In this document: one piece after another, positions 34,353-44,221 of the stretch
How positions within the stretch are numbered: the first letter of the stretch is position 1
How the letters are laid out: each line of letters starts with the position of its first letter
Assembly (NCBI GenBank): GCA_014191195.1
Contig: BJGZ01000008.1
Location: forward strand, 37,691 to 101,690
Direction of reading: 5' to 3'
Length of the DNA: 64,000 bases
DNA from: Chlorobiota bacterium
GTDB taxonomy: Bacteria > Bacteroidota > Ignavibacteria > Kapaibacteriales > UBA961
Made by a program: the position numbers and the translations under genes
The notes under the pieces: generated by a model
What the model was told of the DNA's origin: nothing
Database searches by the model: none
What the model saw: the letters and a program-made list of their open reading frames with translations, nothing else

Positions 34353-36482
34353 ATGCCCAGAACATCTAAACAACATCTGTCTGTACCCAAAGAAGATATC
34401 ATTATACCTAAAATTACATTTTTCAATAGAGAATTAGCATGGCTACAGTTTAACCAAAGGGTACTTTGCGAAGCTGAAGATATTCGTCATCCTTTATTAG
34501 AACGATTAAAATTCTTATTAATATTTTGTTCTAATCTTGATGAATTCTTTATGATTCGAGTTGCTGGATTAAAGGAACAATTAGAAAATAATAGTTTAGA
34601 AATATCTAGCGATGGCATGACCCCAAGAGAACAATTAATTGAAATCAGAGAACAGTTAATTCCTTTACTTGATAGACATGAGAACTGTTTTCAACATGAT
34701 GTAATGCCCGCTCTAAGAGAAAGAGATATCTTTATTCATACATTTGAAGAATTACTTAATAAAGAAAAAGAATTTGCTAAGCATTATTTTGAAAACGATG
34801 TTCTACCTGTTCTTACTCCTCTAGCATTAGATACAGCTCACCCATTTCCAAGACTCTTAAATAGATCATTAACAATCGTGTTTTTACTTAGGGATGAAAT
34901 AAGACCAGGTAGAAAAATTGCTGTATTACAAGTTCCACCAATATTATCTAGATTAGTTCAACTGAAGAGAAATTCTGGATCACATTTTATCCTTTTAGAA
35001 CATATTATTCAAGAATACGCGCATATGCTATTCCCTGGATATTTTATCGAGGAATCATATTCCTTTAGAGTAACAAGAGATGCTGAACTAGAAATAGCTG
35101 AAGATGAAGCTTCCGATTTAATAAGTGAGATTGCAGAACAAGTTAGACAAAGAAGATGGGGTACCGATGCAATAAGACTTGAAATTGAAGAGAAAGCCCC
35201 TGATTCTTTGATACAACTGTTAATGAAAGCATTAGACTTGCAATTATTTGATGTATACAAAACAAATGTACCACTAAATCCTACAGATTTAATGTCTTTG
35301 TTTAAACTTGAAAAGCCTGAACTTAAAGATGCACCATTCTTTTCAAAAAAAATTCTTGAATTCACTGATAATCCTGATGATATATTTGAAGCAATTAGAA
35401 AAAGAGATTTTTTAGTGCATCATCCTTTTGATTCATTTACTAATAGTGTAGTAAAATTTATTGATGCAGCAGCAAATGATAAGAATGTATTAGCTATTAA
35501 GATTACTTTATACAGAGCAGGTGGTTCATCTCCTGTTGTTGATGCATTAAAAAGAGCTGCTGAAAATGGTAAGCAAGTAACAGCATTTGTTGAACTTAGA
35601 GCACGCTTTGATGAAGAAAATAATATTATTTGGGCAAGAGAATTAGAAAGAGTTGGGGTTCATGTTGTGTATGGTATCCTTGGTCTTAAAATTCATACAA
35701 AAATCACATTAGTTGTCCGTAAAGAAGGAAAGAAGATTAGAACCTATTTACATTTGTCTACTGGAAATTACAATGTATCCACATCTAGAATATATACTGA
35801 CATTGGATATTTTACAGTAAGAGAAGATTTTGGAAAAGATGCTATTGACTTATTTAATCTATTAACTGGTTATTCTCATCAAGATGAATGGCAAAGAATT
35901 TCTGTTGCTCCAGAAGGTTTAAAACAGAAAGTTCTGGATTTAATTATAAGAGAAACTGAAAAGTCAACCCCAGAAAGGCCAGGATTTATCTTTGCAAAAA
36001 TGAATGCATTGGTAGATGAAGAAGTAATACAAGCCTTATATAAAGCATCTCAACATGGCGTTAAAATACAATTATTAATTCGTGGTGTATGTTGTTTAAT
36101 TCCAGGTATCAAAGGATTAAGTGATAATATTGAAGTAAGAAGTATATTAGGTAGATTTTTAGAACATAGCAGAATATTCTATTTTTCAAATGGTAGTGAT
36201 GAACCTGAAATATATTTAGCAAGTGCCGATTGGATGCCAAGAAATTTTATGAGAAGAGTAGAAATCATGTTTCCAATTTTAGATCAAAAGTCTTTTCAAC
36301 TACTTGAACATATTCTAGCAGTATATTGGCAAGATAATGTAAAGTCTTGGTTGCTCAATTCAAATGGGTCTTATACCAGATTGCAATCACAAAAAGACAA
36401 TACATTTTGGGCGCAAAATCATTTTTTACAAGAGATTTTGTCTAATAAAAAGTATCCATTAAAATTAAAAAAATTAAGGTAA
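34353..36482 (+). CDS. ppk: Polyphosphate kinase 1
   Basis: Makes long-chain polyphosphate from ATP, reversibly, at the inner membrane. The 709-residue protein shows the N-terminal opening FFNRELAWLQFNQRVLCEAED, the phosphorylated-His segment LKIHTKITLV (His near 448) and the HLSTGNYN motif near 466 of the phospholipase D-like catalytic domain, and the second His in ILGRFLEHSRIFYFS near 603. Full length. The LolC-like gene begins four bases after its stop. The opposing enzyme, a Ppx/GppA protein, is encoded 7 kb upstream. Confidence 0.95.
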   Translation: MPRTSKQHLSVPKEDIIIPKITFFNRELAWLQFNQRVLCEAEDIRHPLLERLKFLLIFCSNLDEFFMIRVAGLKEQLENNSLEISSDGMTPREQLIEIREQLIPLLDRHENCFQHDVMPALRERDIFIHTFEELLNKEKEFAKHYFENDVLPVLTPLALDTAHPFPRLLNRSLTIVFLLRDEIRPGRKIAVLQVPPILSRLVQLKRNSGSHFILLEHIIQEYAHMLFPGYFIEESYSFRVTRDAELEIAEDEASDLISEIAEQVRQRRWGTDAIRLEIEEKAPDSLIQLLMKALDLQLFDVYKTNVPLNPTDLMSLFKLEKPELKDAPFFSKKILEFTDNPDDIFEAIRKRDFLVHHPFDSFTNSVVKFIDAAANDKNVLAIKITLYRAGGSSPVVDALKRAAENGKQVTAFVELRARFDEENNIIWARELERVGVHVVYGILGLKIHTKITLVVRKEGKKIRTYLHLSTGNYNVSTSRIYTDIGYFTVREDFGKDAIDLFNLLTGYSHQDEWQRISVAPEGLKQKVLDLIIRETEKSTPERPGFIFAKMNALVDEEVIQALYKASQHGVKIQLLIRGVCCLIPGIKGLSDNIEVRSILGRFLEHSRIFYFSNGSDEPEIYLASADWMPRNFMRRVEIMFPILDQKSFQLLEHILAVYWQDNVKSWLLNSNGSYTRLQSQKDNTFWAQNHFLQEILSNKKYPLKLKKLR

Positions 36483-36486
36483 TGTC

Positions 36487-37689
36487 TTGTCTTTTCATCT
36501 TATTCAGTTTATAGCCTTACGATATATCTTTTCCCTTAAAAAGTTAAGTTTTATATCCTTTATTACTTTCTTATCCTATTTGGGGATTACAACAGGTATT
36601 GCAGCACTAATTTGTGTTTCTTCAATTTTTAATGGCTTCAGAGATTTAGTACAAGACATGCTATTGTCGATAGATCCACACATAAGAATATCACAATCAC
36701 ATGGAAATCTCAAACTTTCAGACACATTGATACATTTTACAAAAAAAGTTGATAATGTACTGAAGGTGATTTCATGTAATACTGGTAAAATTATCATACA
36801 TAAAAATAGTATTCTTCAACCAGCTGTGTTGTCTTCTCAATCTGAATTACCTACAAAACTAGCAATAGAAAACTTTGTTTTATTTACACATAGTACAAAG
36901 AATAATATTTTTATTGGTTCAGCTTTAGCTGATAAATTGCAAGTAATGAAGGGTGACACAATCCATATTAGTTCTCTTGCGATGATAGATGCTGTTTCAA
37001 GTGGTTTATTTCAATCAACTGGAATTCCTGTTATTATTGCTGGTGTATTCCAAGTAAGCGGAGGAATGGATTATGATAAGTATTTGTGCTTTTCTAGTGA
37101 ATCATTAGGTGCTACACTTTTTGGAAGTAGGACCACAAATATTGATATTATTGCCAGTGAAACAAAGTTTACTGAAAAAATAAAAAGTCTTATTATTCAA
37201 AATCCCCTATTTTCTTCTTTGATAATTAAAGACTGGAATGAATTACATAAAGAGCTCTATGCTACTATGGAATATGAAAGAACTGCAAGTTTTATTGTTA
37301 TAAGTTTAGTAGCATGTGTGGCTGCTTTTAATATTCTTGTTTCTTTATGGATGACAGTTCATACCAAAAGAAAAGATATCGGTATGTTATTGTCTATGGG
37401 GCTTACTACCAATCAAATAAAACATATTTTCCTTTTTAAAGGTATGATTATTGGAATTGCTGGAACTGTATCTGGAACAGTAATCGGTTTATTATTATGT
37501 AAAGGACAACAACTATATGGATGGATCCCTATTGCCAATAGTATTGTAAAAAGTTTACCTGTTTCTATTCACTCTATTGACATCATTACTTCTTGTTTGC
37601 TAACTTTGGGATTAGCTTTTATTGCTACCATTTACCCTTCTTCAATTGCTGCTAAAACATCTATTACTGAATCATTACGATACGAATAA
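36487..37689 (+). CDS. LolC/LolE-like ABC transporter permease
   Basis: Inner-membrane permease of the MacB/FtsX family resembling the lipoprotein-release subunits LolC/LolE, which extract lipoproteins from the inner membrane with LolD. The 400-residue protein has the N-terminal ALRYIFSLKKLSFISFITFLSYLGI segment (LolC/E-like), a periplasmic domain (about 50-265) and three C-terminal membrane helices with KRKDIGMLLSMGL between the first two. The only in-frame start after the last stop (36475-36477) is TTG at 36487, with AAGG seven bases upstream, so a TTG start is likely. No lolD lies nearby. Convergent with secG across a terminator. Confidence 0.8.
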   Translation: MSFHLIQFIALRYIFSLKKLSFISFITFLSYLGITTGIAALICVSSIFNGFRDLVQDMLLSIDPHIRISQSHGNLKLSDTLIHFTKKVDNVLKVISCNTGKIIIHKNSILQPAVLSSQSELPTKLAIENFVLFTHSTKNNIFIGSALADKLQVMKGDTIHISSLAMIDAVSSGLFQSTGIPVIIAGVFQVSGGMDYDKYLCFSSESLGATLFGSRTTNIDIIASETKFTEKIKSLIIQNPLFSSLIIKDWNELHKELYATMEYERTASFIVISLVACVAAFNILVSLWMTVHTKRKDIGMLLSMGLTTNQIKHIFLFKGMIIGIAGTVSGTVIGLLLCKGQQLYGWIPIANSIVKSLPVSIHSIDIITSCLLTLGLAFIATIYPSSIAAKTSITESLRYE

Positions 37690-37692
37690 AAA

Positions 37693-37717
37693 AAGCCGAC
37701 TCTTTGAGAATCGGCTT
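37693..37717 (-). terminator. Intrinsic terminator of secG (probably bidirectional)
   Basis: AAGCCGA (37693-37699) pairs with TCGGCTT (37711-37717); an inner TCT/AGA extends the stem after one mismatch. On the minus strand the hairpin is followed by seven T. The plus-strand tract is weaker, but it is the only candidate for the convergent LolC-like gene. Confidence 0.85.
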
Positions 37718-37723
37718 AATATA

Positions 37724-38083
37724 TTATTTGCTCTGTTGCACAGGTGCTGCTTGAACCGGGGCAGTCTTTGCAGGTGCTGGAGCAGCAGCAGGTATATTTG
37801 TAGGTTTCTCTGCATTTAATGTAGCTGGAGCTCTTTCTTCAGCAATAGAAGAAGACATAAAAAACTTATTTGTAATCAAAGAAAGTAATAAAATAACAGC
37901 GCCTAATCCAATTGTTATTTTAGTAAGTAAATCTGAAGCTTTTCTTGAACCAAACATTGATCCTAATTGATTTCCAAAGCCAGACATTCCTGAAGCCATA
38001 TCACCTTTTCCAGGTTGAACTAATACAGCAGCAATTAATAAAATTCCTAAAAGCACCATTACTAATGTTATAATCGTAAACAT
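37724..38083 (-). CDS. secG: Preprotein translocase subunit SecG
   Basis: Small auxiliary subunit of the SecYEG channel in the inner membrane. The 119-residue protein has two membrane helices (about 3-22 and 57-76) flanking the diagnostic cytoplasmic loop VLVQPGKGDMASGMSGFG with FGSRKASDLLTKIT. The C-terminal 40 residues are a low-complexity Ala/Pro/Gln tail (PAAAPAPAKTAPVQAAP), which is common in this phylum. It has its own near-perfect promoter at 38124-38155 and its own terminator, so it is monocistronic. Confidence 0.95.
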   Translation of the reverse strand: MFTIITLVMVLLGILLIAAVLVQPGKGDMASGMSGFGNQLGSMFGSRKASDLLTKITIGLGAVILLLSLITNKFFMSSSIAEERAPATLNAEKPTNIPAAAPAPAKTAPVQAAPVQQSK

Positions 38084-38123
38084 TCTTCACCTTAAAGTCA
38101 AAGTATTTCTAATAATTCAATTT

Positions 38124-38155
38124 CAAAGATATACATTCTCTTCGAGATAGTCAAA
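38124..38155 (-). promoter_or_regulatory. Predicted promoter of secG
   Basis: On the minus strand TTTG (38155-38152), exactly 20 bases, then TATCTTTG (38131-38124): a perfect match to the Bacteroidota consensus TTTG...TAnnTTTG. The start would be near 38117, leaving a leader of about 34 bases. Confidence 0.7.
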
Positions 38156-38162
38156 AGAGAAT
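38135..38162 (-). terminator. Weak hairpin after the OmpA-family gene
   Basis: ATTCTCTT (38135-38142) pairs with AAGAGAAT (38155-38162) across a 12-base loop, just beyond the 38170 stop. There is no following T-run, so termination is uncertain; it overlaps the secG promoter. Confidence 0.3.
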
Positions 38163-38169
38163 ATTGTAT

Positions 38170-40044
38170 CTATCTTCGTCTCAATATGGTAATCTTAACA
38201 GTTCTATTGTACATTCTTTCTTCTGGAGTTGATATACCATACAATAGTTGTTTGTTTTTAGATTGTTCAATCAGCACATTCTTTCTGTTTAAAAGAAAAG
38301 AAACTTCCAATGCCCTTTGATAAGCTAATGTTTTATTGATATCATAACTACCAAGTTCATCTGTAAAACCCTCTAAAATCAAAGAATCTTTTTCTGATAG
38401 ATCGGATTTTAGAGCAAATAGTTCTTCTTTTTGTAATTCTGATAATGATGAAGAAGCATATTCAAAATGTGATAAGTATATTTCATTACTTAATTGTTTG
38501 TTATTAGAAATATTATTTCGATAATCATATATATACAGCTTTTTATCTTGAATTATATGGTTAAAACTTGAATCAATACATCGAGAACGAATAATAATAG
38601 TATCAGGATAATTAGGTGTTAATTGTATTGTACACCTATCTTTAGAAGTACATTCACTATAGGATAGAATATCACCTTTTATGGATAAAACTTCTATTGT
38701 AACATTTTGATTCATAGAATATTGTGGTTCCAACATGAAATCATAATGTCCATGTAATGTGTCATTAATTGAAATAGTATTCGTAAAAGGTTGTAAAATG
38801 GATGGATCTGAACAAGATAATTCAATTCTATTATTCTCCTGTCTTCCCTCTTCATATTCTATATTTGATATTTCATTAAATCTTTTCTTCTTAATTATCT
38901 TAATTCTGTCCTTTGATATGTTATAAGAATCGGCTAGATAATTAATGATATTAGTACAGTATTGTAGAATTTGTGTTGGTACTATTGTTCTCATTTCTAA
39001 AACATTAAGAAAAAGAATCCCGGAATTATTTGACATTCTTTTCCCAATCGTATCTATAACATGAACATAAGGATGATTGTTAAATACCTGGCTATACGAT
39101 GATATGTAATGAGAACCATGAATAAAAAGATATGGCAAAAGAGGTTCACTTTTTACTATTCTTTTTTCGGTAATCTTTATAGGGGAAAAAGACAATTCCT
39201 TTTGAATAATTGCATCTGTTTCAATTTTAGGTAAAGGCAAAGGATCAGAAAATACAGTTAAGTTATTTCTTTTACTTTCAGAGTTATTGTCAAAGGGCAT
39301 ATACATCAATCCAATACCAGCAGATAATACATTAATTTTCCAATCAACTGTATATGTTACATTTCTTAATGCCTGCCACCACTGAATGTGTGGAATAAGA
39401 TATAAAGAATTTTTATTGGAAATAGGAATAGCATAAGAAATAAGGGTAGACAGGGCAAAATATCGAGGATTAATGCCTGGAATTGAACCAGATGTTATAT
39501 TTCTTGTTCTTTTATTGTTCTCAAAAGTACCCCATGATGGACTAATAAGTTGTTCTTCTTGAGTATAATTCTTGGAGATAATAGTGCCAATCGTACATCC
39601 TAAACCTATATACATATTCTTTAAAGGTGTATATAAAAGCATTGGCTCTAGGATAATCGCAGATAAATCGGCGTTTAACACATGTTCTATTTCTACTTTT
39701 GTAGGATTAGGATATATTATTGAAGTATTTTCTCTAATTCTAAAAGTACCTGCTAAAGATGTATAGCCAAATGAACTTTTAATTGACCAAAGCGGATGTA
39801 CTGCATACTGAGCTTGAATTCCTAGGGTGAATCCGACCCCATACCCTTTGTCATATGTGGGACAACAAGAAGAAACTGGCGGTAAATTAGAAAAGTTACC
39901 AGAATGAACATTAACTGAGGGACGTATAAAGAAGCCATAATTTATTGTCTTATTCATCGTATTTTCTTGAGAATACAGGGAATAATAACAGTGGATAAAG
40001 CACATTGATAAAAGAATCATAAGAGTAGTGTTCTTAAATCTCAT
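38170..40044 (-). CDS. OmpA-family outer membrane protein
   Basis: Exported protein of 624 residues with a signal peptide ending near SLYSQ. Residues about 30-255 look like an outer-membrane beta-barrel (alternating aromatic strands such as VGFTLGIQAQYAV and YIGLGCTIGTII). The C-terminal 120 residues are an OmpA-type peptidoglycan-binding domain: LILEGFTDELGSYDINKTLAYQRALEV corresponds to the usual G-x-TD...G...N..LS..RA pattern, and YNRTVKITI to NRRVEI. A middle part contains another OmpA-like half-motif (EGRQENNRIEL). It probably tethers the outer membrane to the cell wall. The gene starts one base after the prfA stop, so it is coupled to prfA. Confidence 0.8.
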   Translation of the reverse strand: MRFKNTTLMILLSMCFIHCYYSLYSQENTMNKTINYGFFIRPSVNVHSGNFSNLPPVSSCCPTYDKGYGVGFTLGIQAQYAVHPLWSIKSSFGYTSLAGTFRIRENTSIIYPNPTKVEIEHVLNADLSAIILEPMLLYTPLKNMYIGLGCTIGTIISKNYTQEEQLISPSWGTFENNKRTRNITSGSIPGINPRYFALSTLISYAIPISNKNSLYLIPHIQWWQALRNVTYTVDWKINVLSAGIGLMYMPFDNNSESKRNNLTVFSDPLPLPKIETDAIIQKELSFSPIKITEKRIVKSEPLLPYLFIHGSHYISSYSQVFNNHPYVHVIDTIGKRMSNNSGILFLNVLEMRTIVPTQILQYCTNIINYLADSYNISKDRIKIIKKKRFNEISNIEYEEGRQENNRIELSCSDPSILQPFTNTISINDTLHGHYDFMLEPQYSMNQNVTIEVLSIKGDILSYSECTSKDRCTIQLTPNYPDTIIIRSRCIDSSFNHIIQDKKLYIYDYRNNISNNKQLSNEIYLSHFEYASSSLSELQKEELFALKSDLSEKDSLILEGFTDELGSYDINKTLAYQRALEVSFLLNRKNVLIEQSKNKQLLYGISTPEERMYNRTVKITILRRR

Positions 40045-40045
40045 A

Positions 40046-41128
40046 TTAGATACTATTACCTTCTTTTAATAATTCTGCTCTTTCAGCAATTTGTAATTGT
40101 TCAATAATTGATTTTAGTTCGCCATCCATTATTTCTCGTAAAGAATAGTTTTTAATATCGCCTTCTAGTCTATGATCGGTTACTCTATTTTGAGGATAAT
40201 TATATGTTCGTATTTTTTCTGAACGATCACCAGATTTCACTTGGGATTTTCTACTATCAGAAATAGCCGAAGATTGTTTTTCAAACTCTAACTCATATAA
40301 TTTACTTCTTAGCATTTTCATCGCTTTCATTCTATTCTGCAATTGCGATCTTTCTTCTCTACATTGAACCACAATCCCAGAAGGCTTATGAACTATTCTT
40401 ACTGCTGTTTCAACTTTATTTACATTCTGTCCACCTTTTCCCCCAGCTCTTGCAAAACCGATTTCTAATTCAGACTCATGAATCTGAATATCAACTTCCT
40501 CTGCTTCAGGAAGAACAGCAACTGTTATTGCTGAGGTATGAACTCTTCCATTTGCTTCTGTGAGTGGTATTCTTTGCACTCTATGGACACCACTTTCATA
40601 TTTCATAGTACCAAAAACATCTTCCCCTGCAATTGTAAATACTATTTCTTTAAATCCACCCATTTCACTTTCACTAATATCATGGATTTCTGATGTGAAA
40701 TTATTTTGTTCTGTAAATTTCTGATACATTTTATATACATCACCAACAAAAATTGCTGCTTCATCTCCCCCAGTACCTGCTCTTATTTCAACAACACAAT
40801 TTTTTGTATCATTTGGGTCTTTGGGAATAAGCAATATTTTAAGTTCATCCTCTAAAGAAACTAGTTTTTCTTGAAGATCTGACTTTTCTAAAAATGCCAA
40901 TTCTTTTAAATCTGGGTCATTAGAGATCGATTCAATCAATTGTGCATTTGAATCTATATCCTTCATTAATTGTATATATTTATGAGCAGCTTCTGCAATA
41001 GGTTCTAATGTTTTATATTCTCTAGAAGCTATTCTAAATTTAGCAGTATCATTGATAATAAGTGGGTCATTTAAATCTGCAGTTATTAAATCATACCGTT
41101 CGATAATTGATTGTAATTTTTCTTCCAT
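40046..41128 (-). CDS. prfA: Peptide chain release factor 1
   Basis: Releases finished peptides at UAA and UAG codons. The 360-residue protein has the GGQ catalytic motif ([16 protein letters not shown]) near residue 230 and, near 187, a P-L-T tripeptide in [14 protein letters not shown], which is the RF1-type PxT codon-recognition motif rather than the SPF of RF2. The domain containing [11 protein letters not shown] near 118 is also typical. Full length. It diverges from the lipoprotein gene at 41187, 58 bases away. Confidence 0.97.
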   Translation of the reverse strand: MEEKLQSIIERYDLITADLNDPLIINDTAKFRIASREYKTLEPIAEAAHKYIQLMKDIDSNAQLIESISNDPDLKELAFLEKSDLQEKLVSLEDELKILLIPKDPNDTKNCVVEIRAGTGGDEAAIFVGDVYKMYQKFTEQNNFTSEIHDISESEMGGFKEIVFTIAGEDVFGTMKYESGVHRVQRIPLTEANGRVHTSAITVAVLPEAEEVDIQIHESELEIGFARAGGKGGQNVNKVETAVRIVHKPSGIVVQCREERSQLQNRMKAMKMLRSKLYELEFEKQSSAISDSRKSQVKSGDRSEKIRTYNYPQNRVTDHRLEGDIKNYSLREIMDGELKSIIEQLQIAERAELLKEGNSI

Positions 41129-41186
41129 AAATTCTATAAGTTAGTTTTTTTCAAATGATAAAAGTAAAATCTACAAGATTGTTCCT

Positions 41187-43175
41187 ATGAAGATATTTAA
41201 ATGTAACGGATTATCTATTAAAATGTTGGTATACAATACCATTTTAGTAAGTATTATTCTTACTATATTTTATGGTTGTGCCCAAGAAAATCCATTGTTA
41301 TATGATACAACACGTAGAGACAGTAGTGTAAGTATTCGTTTTATTAATATGTCTAATGATGGCTTTCCAAGACTTTTCTCTATGGACGGTACATTCGGTT
41401 TTTCGCAGACAGAGTTTGGAGCTTGTACAGAAGCATTTGTTTCACCTTTAGATAGCGTACATTATAGTCTTTTATCTAATGGAAAAGAACAGTATTCTAC
41501 AAAAGTGCAAGGAGCATTAAAAAAATCTTTTTATCGAAGCACCATTCAAACATATATTTCTGGTCAAAGTTCTACAAATAAAGATTCATCAATTCTCATA
41601 CAAAGTAGTGTATTTAAAAGTAATTCTTTAAAAGGGAATGCTTCTCTTAAAGTAATCAATATGATTGCTGATTCATCTTTCATTATAGATATTACTTTGG
41701 GTTGTCAAAATGGTATTCCAATTGGTAATGGACTCTCTAATACAAGTATTTCCAATGATGTGTTAATCTCATCAGGTTTTTATACTATTACGTTAAAAAA
41801 TAAAAGAACAAATGAAATCATTGGAATGTATGCAAATAATACAATCGGTTTTTTCAAAGATAGTATATACACTTTAATATTATCAAAAAGTAATAAAAAC
41901 AAATCAATAAGAGTTTTTGTGCTCAATGAACTTGATTTAACTTCTTCGGCAATTAAAGAGATACAGTTAACATCGATGCTTGAGTCTGAATTATCAATCA
42001 TTAATTTAAGCTCGATTCAAACTGATATAAAAAGAGATATTTCTGGTCAACAATCTGATATCTTAAATTCAGTCGATCCACTTTCTATCATCAGTAAAAA
42101 AATATCAGTCTGTTTGTCTTCATTAGAAGATCGTATTCTGATTAACCAAACTGGTTTTACTCAACTATTAAGTATATCTTTTATCAATTTTGCTCCTTCT
42201 GCATCTTATGCTGCCATTATAGTAGATTCAATGGGATACAAAGCTGGTAAAACCTTTTTATTTTCTTTACAAAAGCCACAATTAACAGCTTCTACAAGTT
42301 CAATTAAATTTATAAATGCAGATTATTCATTGAATGGGATTTCTATTGGTATTGGTGCTAGAACATCAGATAACGGACAATTTCAAAGTGGTTCGCTATT
42401 AGTGCAATCACTAAAAGCGGGCGATATATCTCAATCATTAATTATTCCATCTGGCATTTTACCTATTACTATATTAAGTTCTACTTTACCACAAAAACGC
42501 ATTGATCAATGGATTTCAACTGTACAAAGTGGTATGTCTTATATCGTTGTTATCGAAAAACAAAGGGTTACTTGTATAGAAGAATCTTCATTGCAAAAAT
42601 TTACAATGGATCAAGGAACATTTACTCAAATTGTTCATGCTGCAAACTCAGAAAAGTCATTTATATGTTCATTAGATAATGTACTTATAAATGCCCCATT
42701 ATTTGTTGACGGAGTTTTAGGAACAGTAGTAAAAACATATAAAAATGTAGAATTTTCATTCAATGGTTCTTTACCGATGAAGTATTCAACATATGCAGAT
42801 TCATCGTTGTTTGTATGCGTTTCTGACAATTATTCTGCTGTATCATATAATTATCCTAATGGAGGTATTTTTTATGATAAAGCAGGCTTAAGGGTGATAA
42901 ACTTACTTAAAGATTCCTCAATAATCTATTCCTTAGATTATGATCCAATAACAAAAACGGGAGTCCCTATTTTCTCAAATGTATTACCTGGAACTTCATC
43001 TTCTTACCATTATGTAGATAGAGATCGAAGATTATCATTTGGTATTTTATCAAATAATACCCAATTACCTTTATCTCTCACTAATAATATCTCTATATCA
43101 ACCGGAAAAAATTATAGCTTTATTGTTTTACCAAATGGCCTAATAACAAAAGTGATAATTAGACAAGAGTTTTGA
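41187..43175 (+). CDS. Lipoprotein with DUF4397-like repeats
   Basis: Exported lipoprotein of unknown function, 662 residues. A hydrophobic signal ends IFYGC (Cys 31); the ATG at 41223 (Met 13) would give a more usual signal length and is an alternative start. The body contains several copies of a motif like SIRFINMSND, SLKVINMIAD, SIKFINADYS and GLRVINLLKD, spaced 100-250 residues apart. This resembles the start of DUF4397 domains, so the protein is probably a string of beta-sandwich domains. Its stop shares one base with recX. Low cysteine and high Ser/Asn/Thr content are typical of surface proteins. Confidence 0.7.
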   Translation: MKIFKCNGLSIKMLVYNTILVSIILTIFYGCAQENPLLYDTTRRDSSVSIRFINMSNDGFPRLFSMDGTFGFSQTEFGACTEAFVSPLDSVHYSLLSNGKEQYSTKVQGALKKSFYRSTIQTYISGQSSTNKDSSILIQSSVFKSNSLKGNASLKVINMIADSSFIIDITLGCQNGIPIGNGLSNTSISNDVLISSGFYTITLKNKRTNEIIGMYANNTIGFFKDSIYTLILSKSNKNKSIRVFVLNELDLTSSAIKEIQLTSMLESELSIINLSSIQTDIKRDISGQQSDILNSVDPLSIISKKISVCLSSLEDRILINQTGFTQLLSISFINFAPSASYAAIIVDSMGYKAGKTFLFSLQKPQLTASTSSIKFINADYSLNGISIGIGARTSDNGQFQSGSLLVQSLKAGDISQSLIIPSGILPITILSSTLPQKRIDQWISTVQSGMSYIVVIEKQRVTCIEESSLQKFTMDQGTFTQIVHAANSEKSFICSLDNVLINAPLFVDGVLGTVVKTYKNVEFSFNGSLPMKYSTYADSSLFVCVSDNYSAVSYNYPNGGIFYDKAGLRVINLLKDSSIIYSLDYDPITKTGVPIFSNVLPGTSSSYHYVDRDRRLSFGILSNNTQLPLSLTNNISISTGKNYSFIVLPNGLITKVIIRQEF

Positions 43176-43804
43176 TGAAAACACTAGTATCTATATCAGC
43201 TGCTAAGAAACGTTCATGTTGTTTCTTAAACTTCGATGATGGCTCATATATTTTATGTTCTATAGATCTAGTATCAAAATTTACTTTAAAAAAAGGGCAA
43301 GAAGTTGATGATGATACTATTCACAACATTACTCAAATGCAGAATACATATGATTGTAGACAAGCTGCACTTAATTATGCAACGTATTCTTTAAGGTCAG
43401 AAAAACAAGTACTTGATGCATTAACAAAAAAAGGATTTAGTCTTAACATAGCAGAAGATGGCTTGCAATTCGTAAAAGAATTTGGTTATGTATCAAATCC
43501 TGTTTTTTGCGAACAATTTATCAAAGCCAAAGTACAAAGAAGATATTATGGAATTGATAGGATTCGTAGGGAACTTGCTTTAAAGGGTATTGACGACACA
43601 ATGATACATGAATCAATTCAATTATATTATCCAATTGAATCTTTACAAGTATATGCCTATAAATCTGCTCAAAAAAAACTAAGATCTATTTCATTTAAAA
43701 CTAAACAGAAGCAAAAAGAAGCTTTATATAGACATCTGTTAATTCAGGGATACTCATTTGACATTATTAAACAAACAATTCAAAGTATTTTAATAGAAAC
43801 TTAA
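43175..43804 (+). CDS. recX: RecX-like regulatory protein
   Basis: RecX proteins bind RecA filaments and dampen recombinase activity. From the ATG at 43175 (TGATG overlap with the upstream stop) the protein has 209 residues. The C-terminal 150 residues contain the repeated three-helix pattern of the family: AALNYATYSLRSEKQVLDALTKKGF, FVKEFGYVSNPVFCEQFIKAK and RYYGIDRIRRELALKGID. The N-terminal 60 residues form a separate beta-rich domain as in Bacteroidota RecX. No recA is near. The stop overlaps the convergent EVE gene by four bases. Confidence 0.82.
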   Translation: MKTLVSISAAKKRSCCFLNFDDGSYILCSIDLVSKFTLKKGQEVDDDTIHNITQMQNTYDCRQAALNYATYSLRSEKQVLDALTKKGFSLNIAEDGLQFVKEFGYVSNPVFCEQFIKAKVQRRYYGIDRIRRELALKGIDDTMIHESIQLYYPIESLQVYAYKSAQKKLRSISFKTKQKQKEALYRHLLIQGYSFDIIKQTIQSILIET

Positions 43805-44214
43805 TATTCAGTGTTTGATAATAATAATACTCTATGAAATTGATCAACTGTTACAGCCATAACACTTAATCTTGATTGTTTCACTAAACCCATATCTTGA
43901 AGAATGCTGTCTTGCTTGATCATGTGAAGTGATACTGGGTTTTCAAGTTTCTTATCTATGGCTAAATCCACAACTACCCATCTGTTATCTTCAGTTGTTG
44001 GGTCTTGATAACTTTCTTTATGTACAGTAGCAATACCTACTATTTCTAATCCTTCATTAGAATGATAAAAAAGAACTTTATCACCTATCTTCATGTCTCT
44101 TAGTGTATTTCTTGCTTGATAATTACGTACTCCATCCCAAAATGTAGTTTTATCTTTTGTGAATAAAGTCCACGAATATTTAAAAGGCTCTGATTTAACT
44201 AAAAAATAGTTCAT
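43801..44214 (-). CDS. EVE-domain protein
   Basis: Small PUA-like protein of 137 residues, equivalent to the THYN1/YtfJ-type EVE family that may recognise modified DNA or RNA bases. The opening MNYFLVKSEPFKYSW, then FWDGVRNYQARNTLRDMKIGDKVLFYHS near 25-52 and IVGIATVHKESYQDPT near 58-73, follow the family in order. The function in a genome without an evident restriction neighbour is unknown. It is 8 bases downstream of the LytR_C gene and convergent with recX, overlapping it by four bases. Confidence 0.9.
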   Translation of the reverse strand: MNYFLVKSEPFKYSWTLFTKDKTTFWDGVRNYQARNTLRDMKIGDKVLFYHSNEGLEIVGIATVHKESYQDPTTEDNRWVVVDLAIDKKLENPVSLHMIKQDSILQDMGLVKQSRLSVMAVTVDQFHRVLLLSNTEY

Positions 44215-44221
44215 AGTAGAT

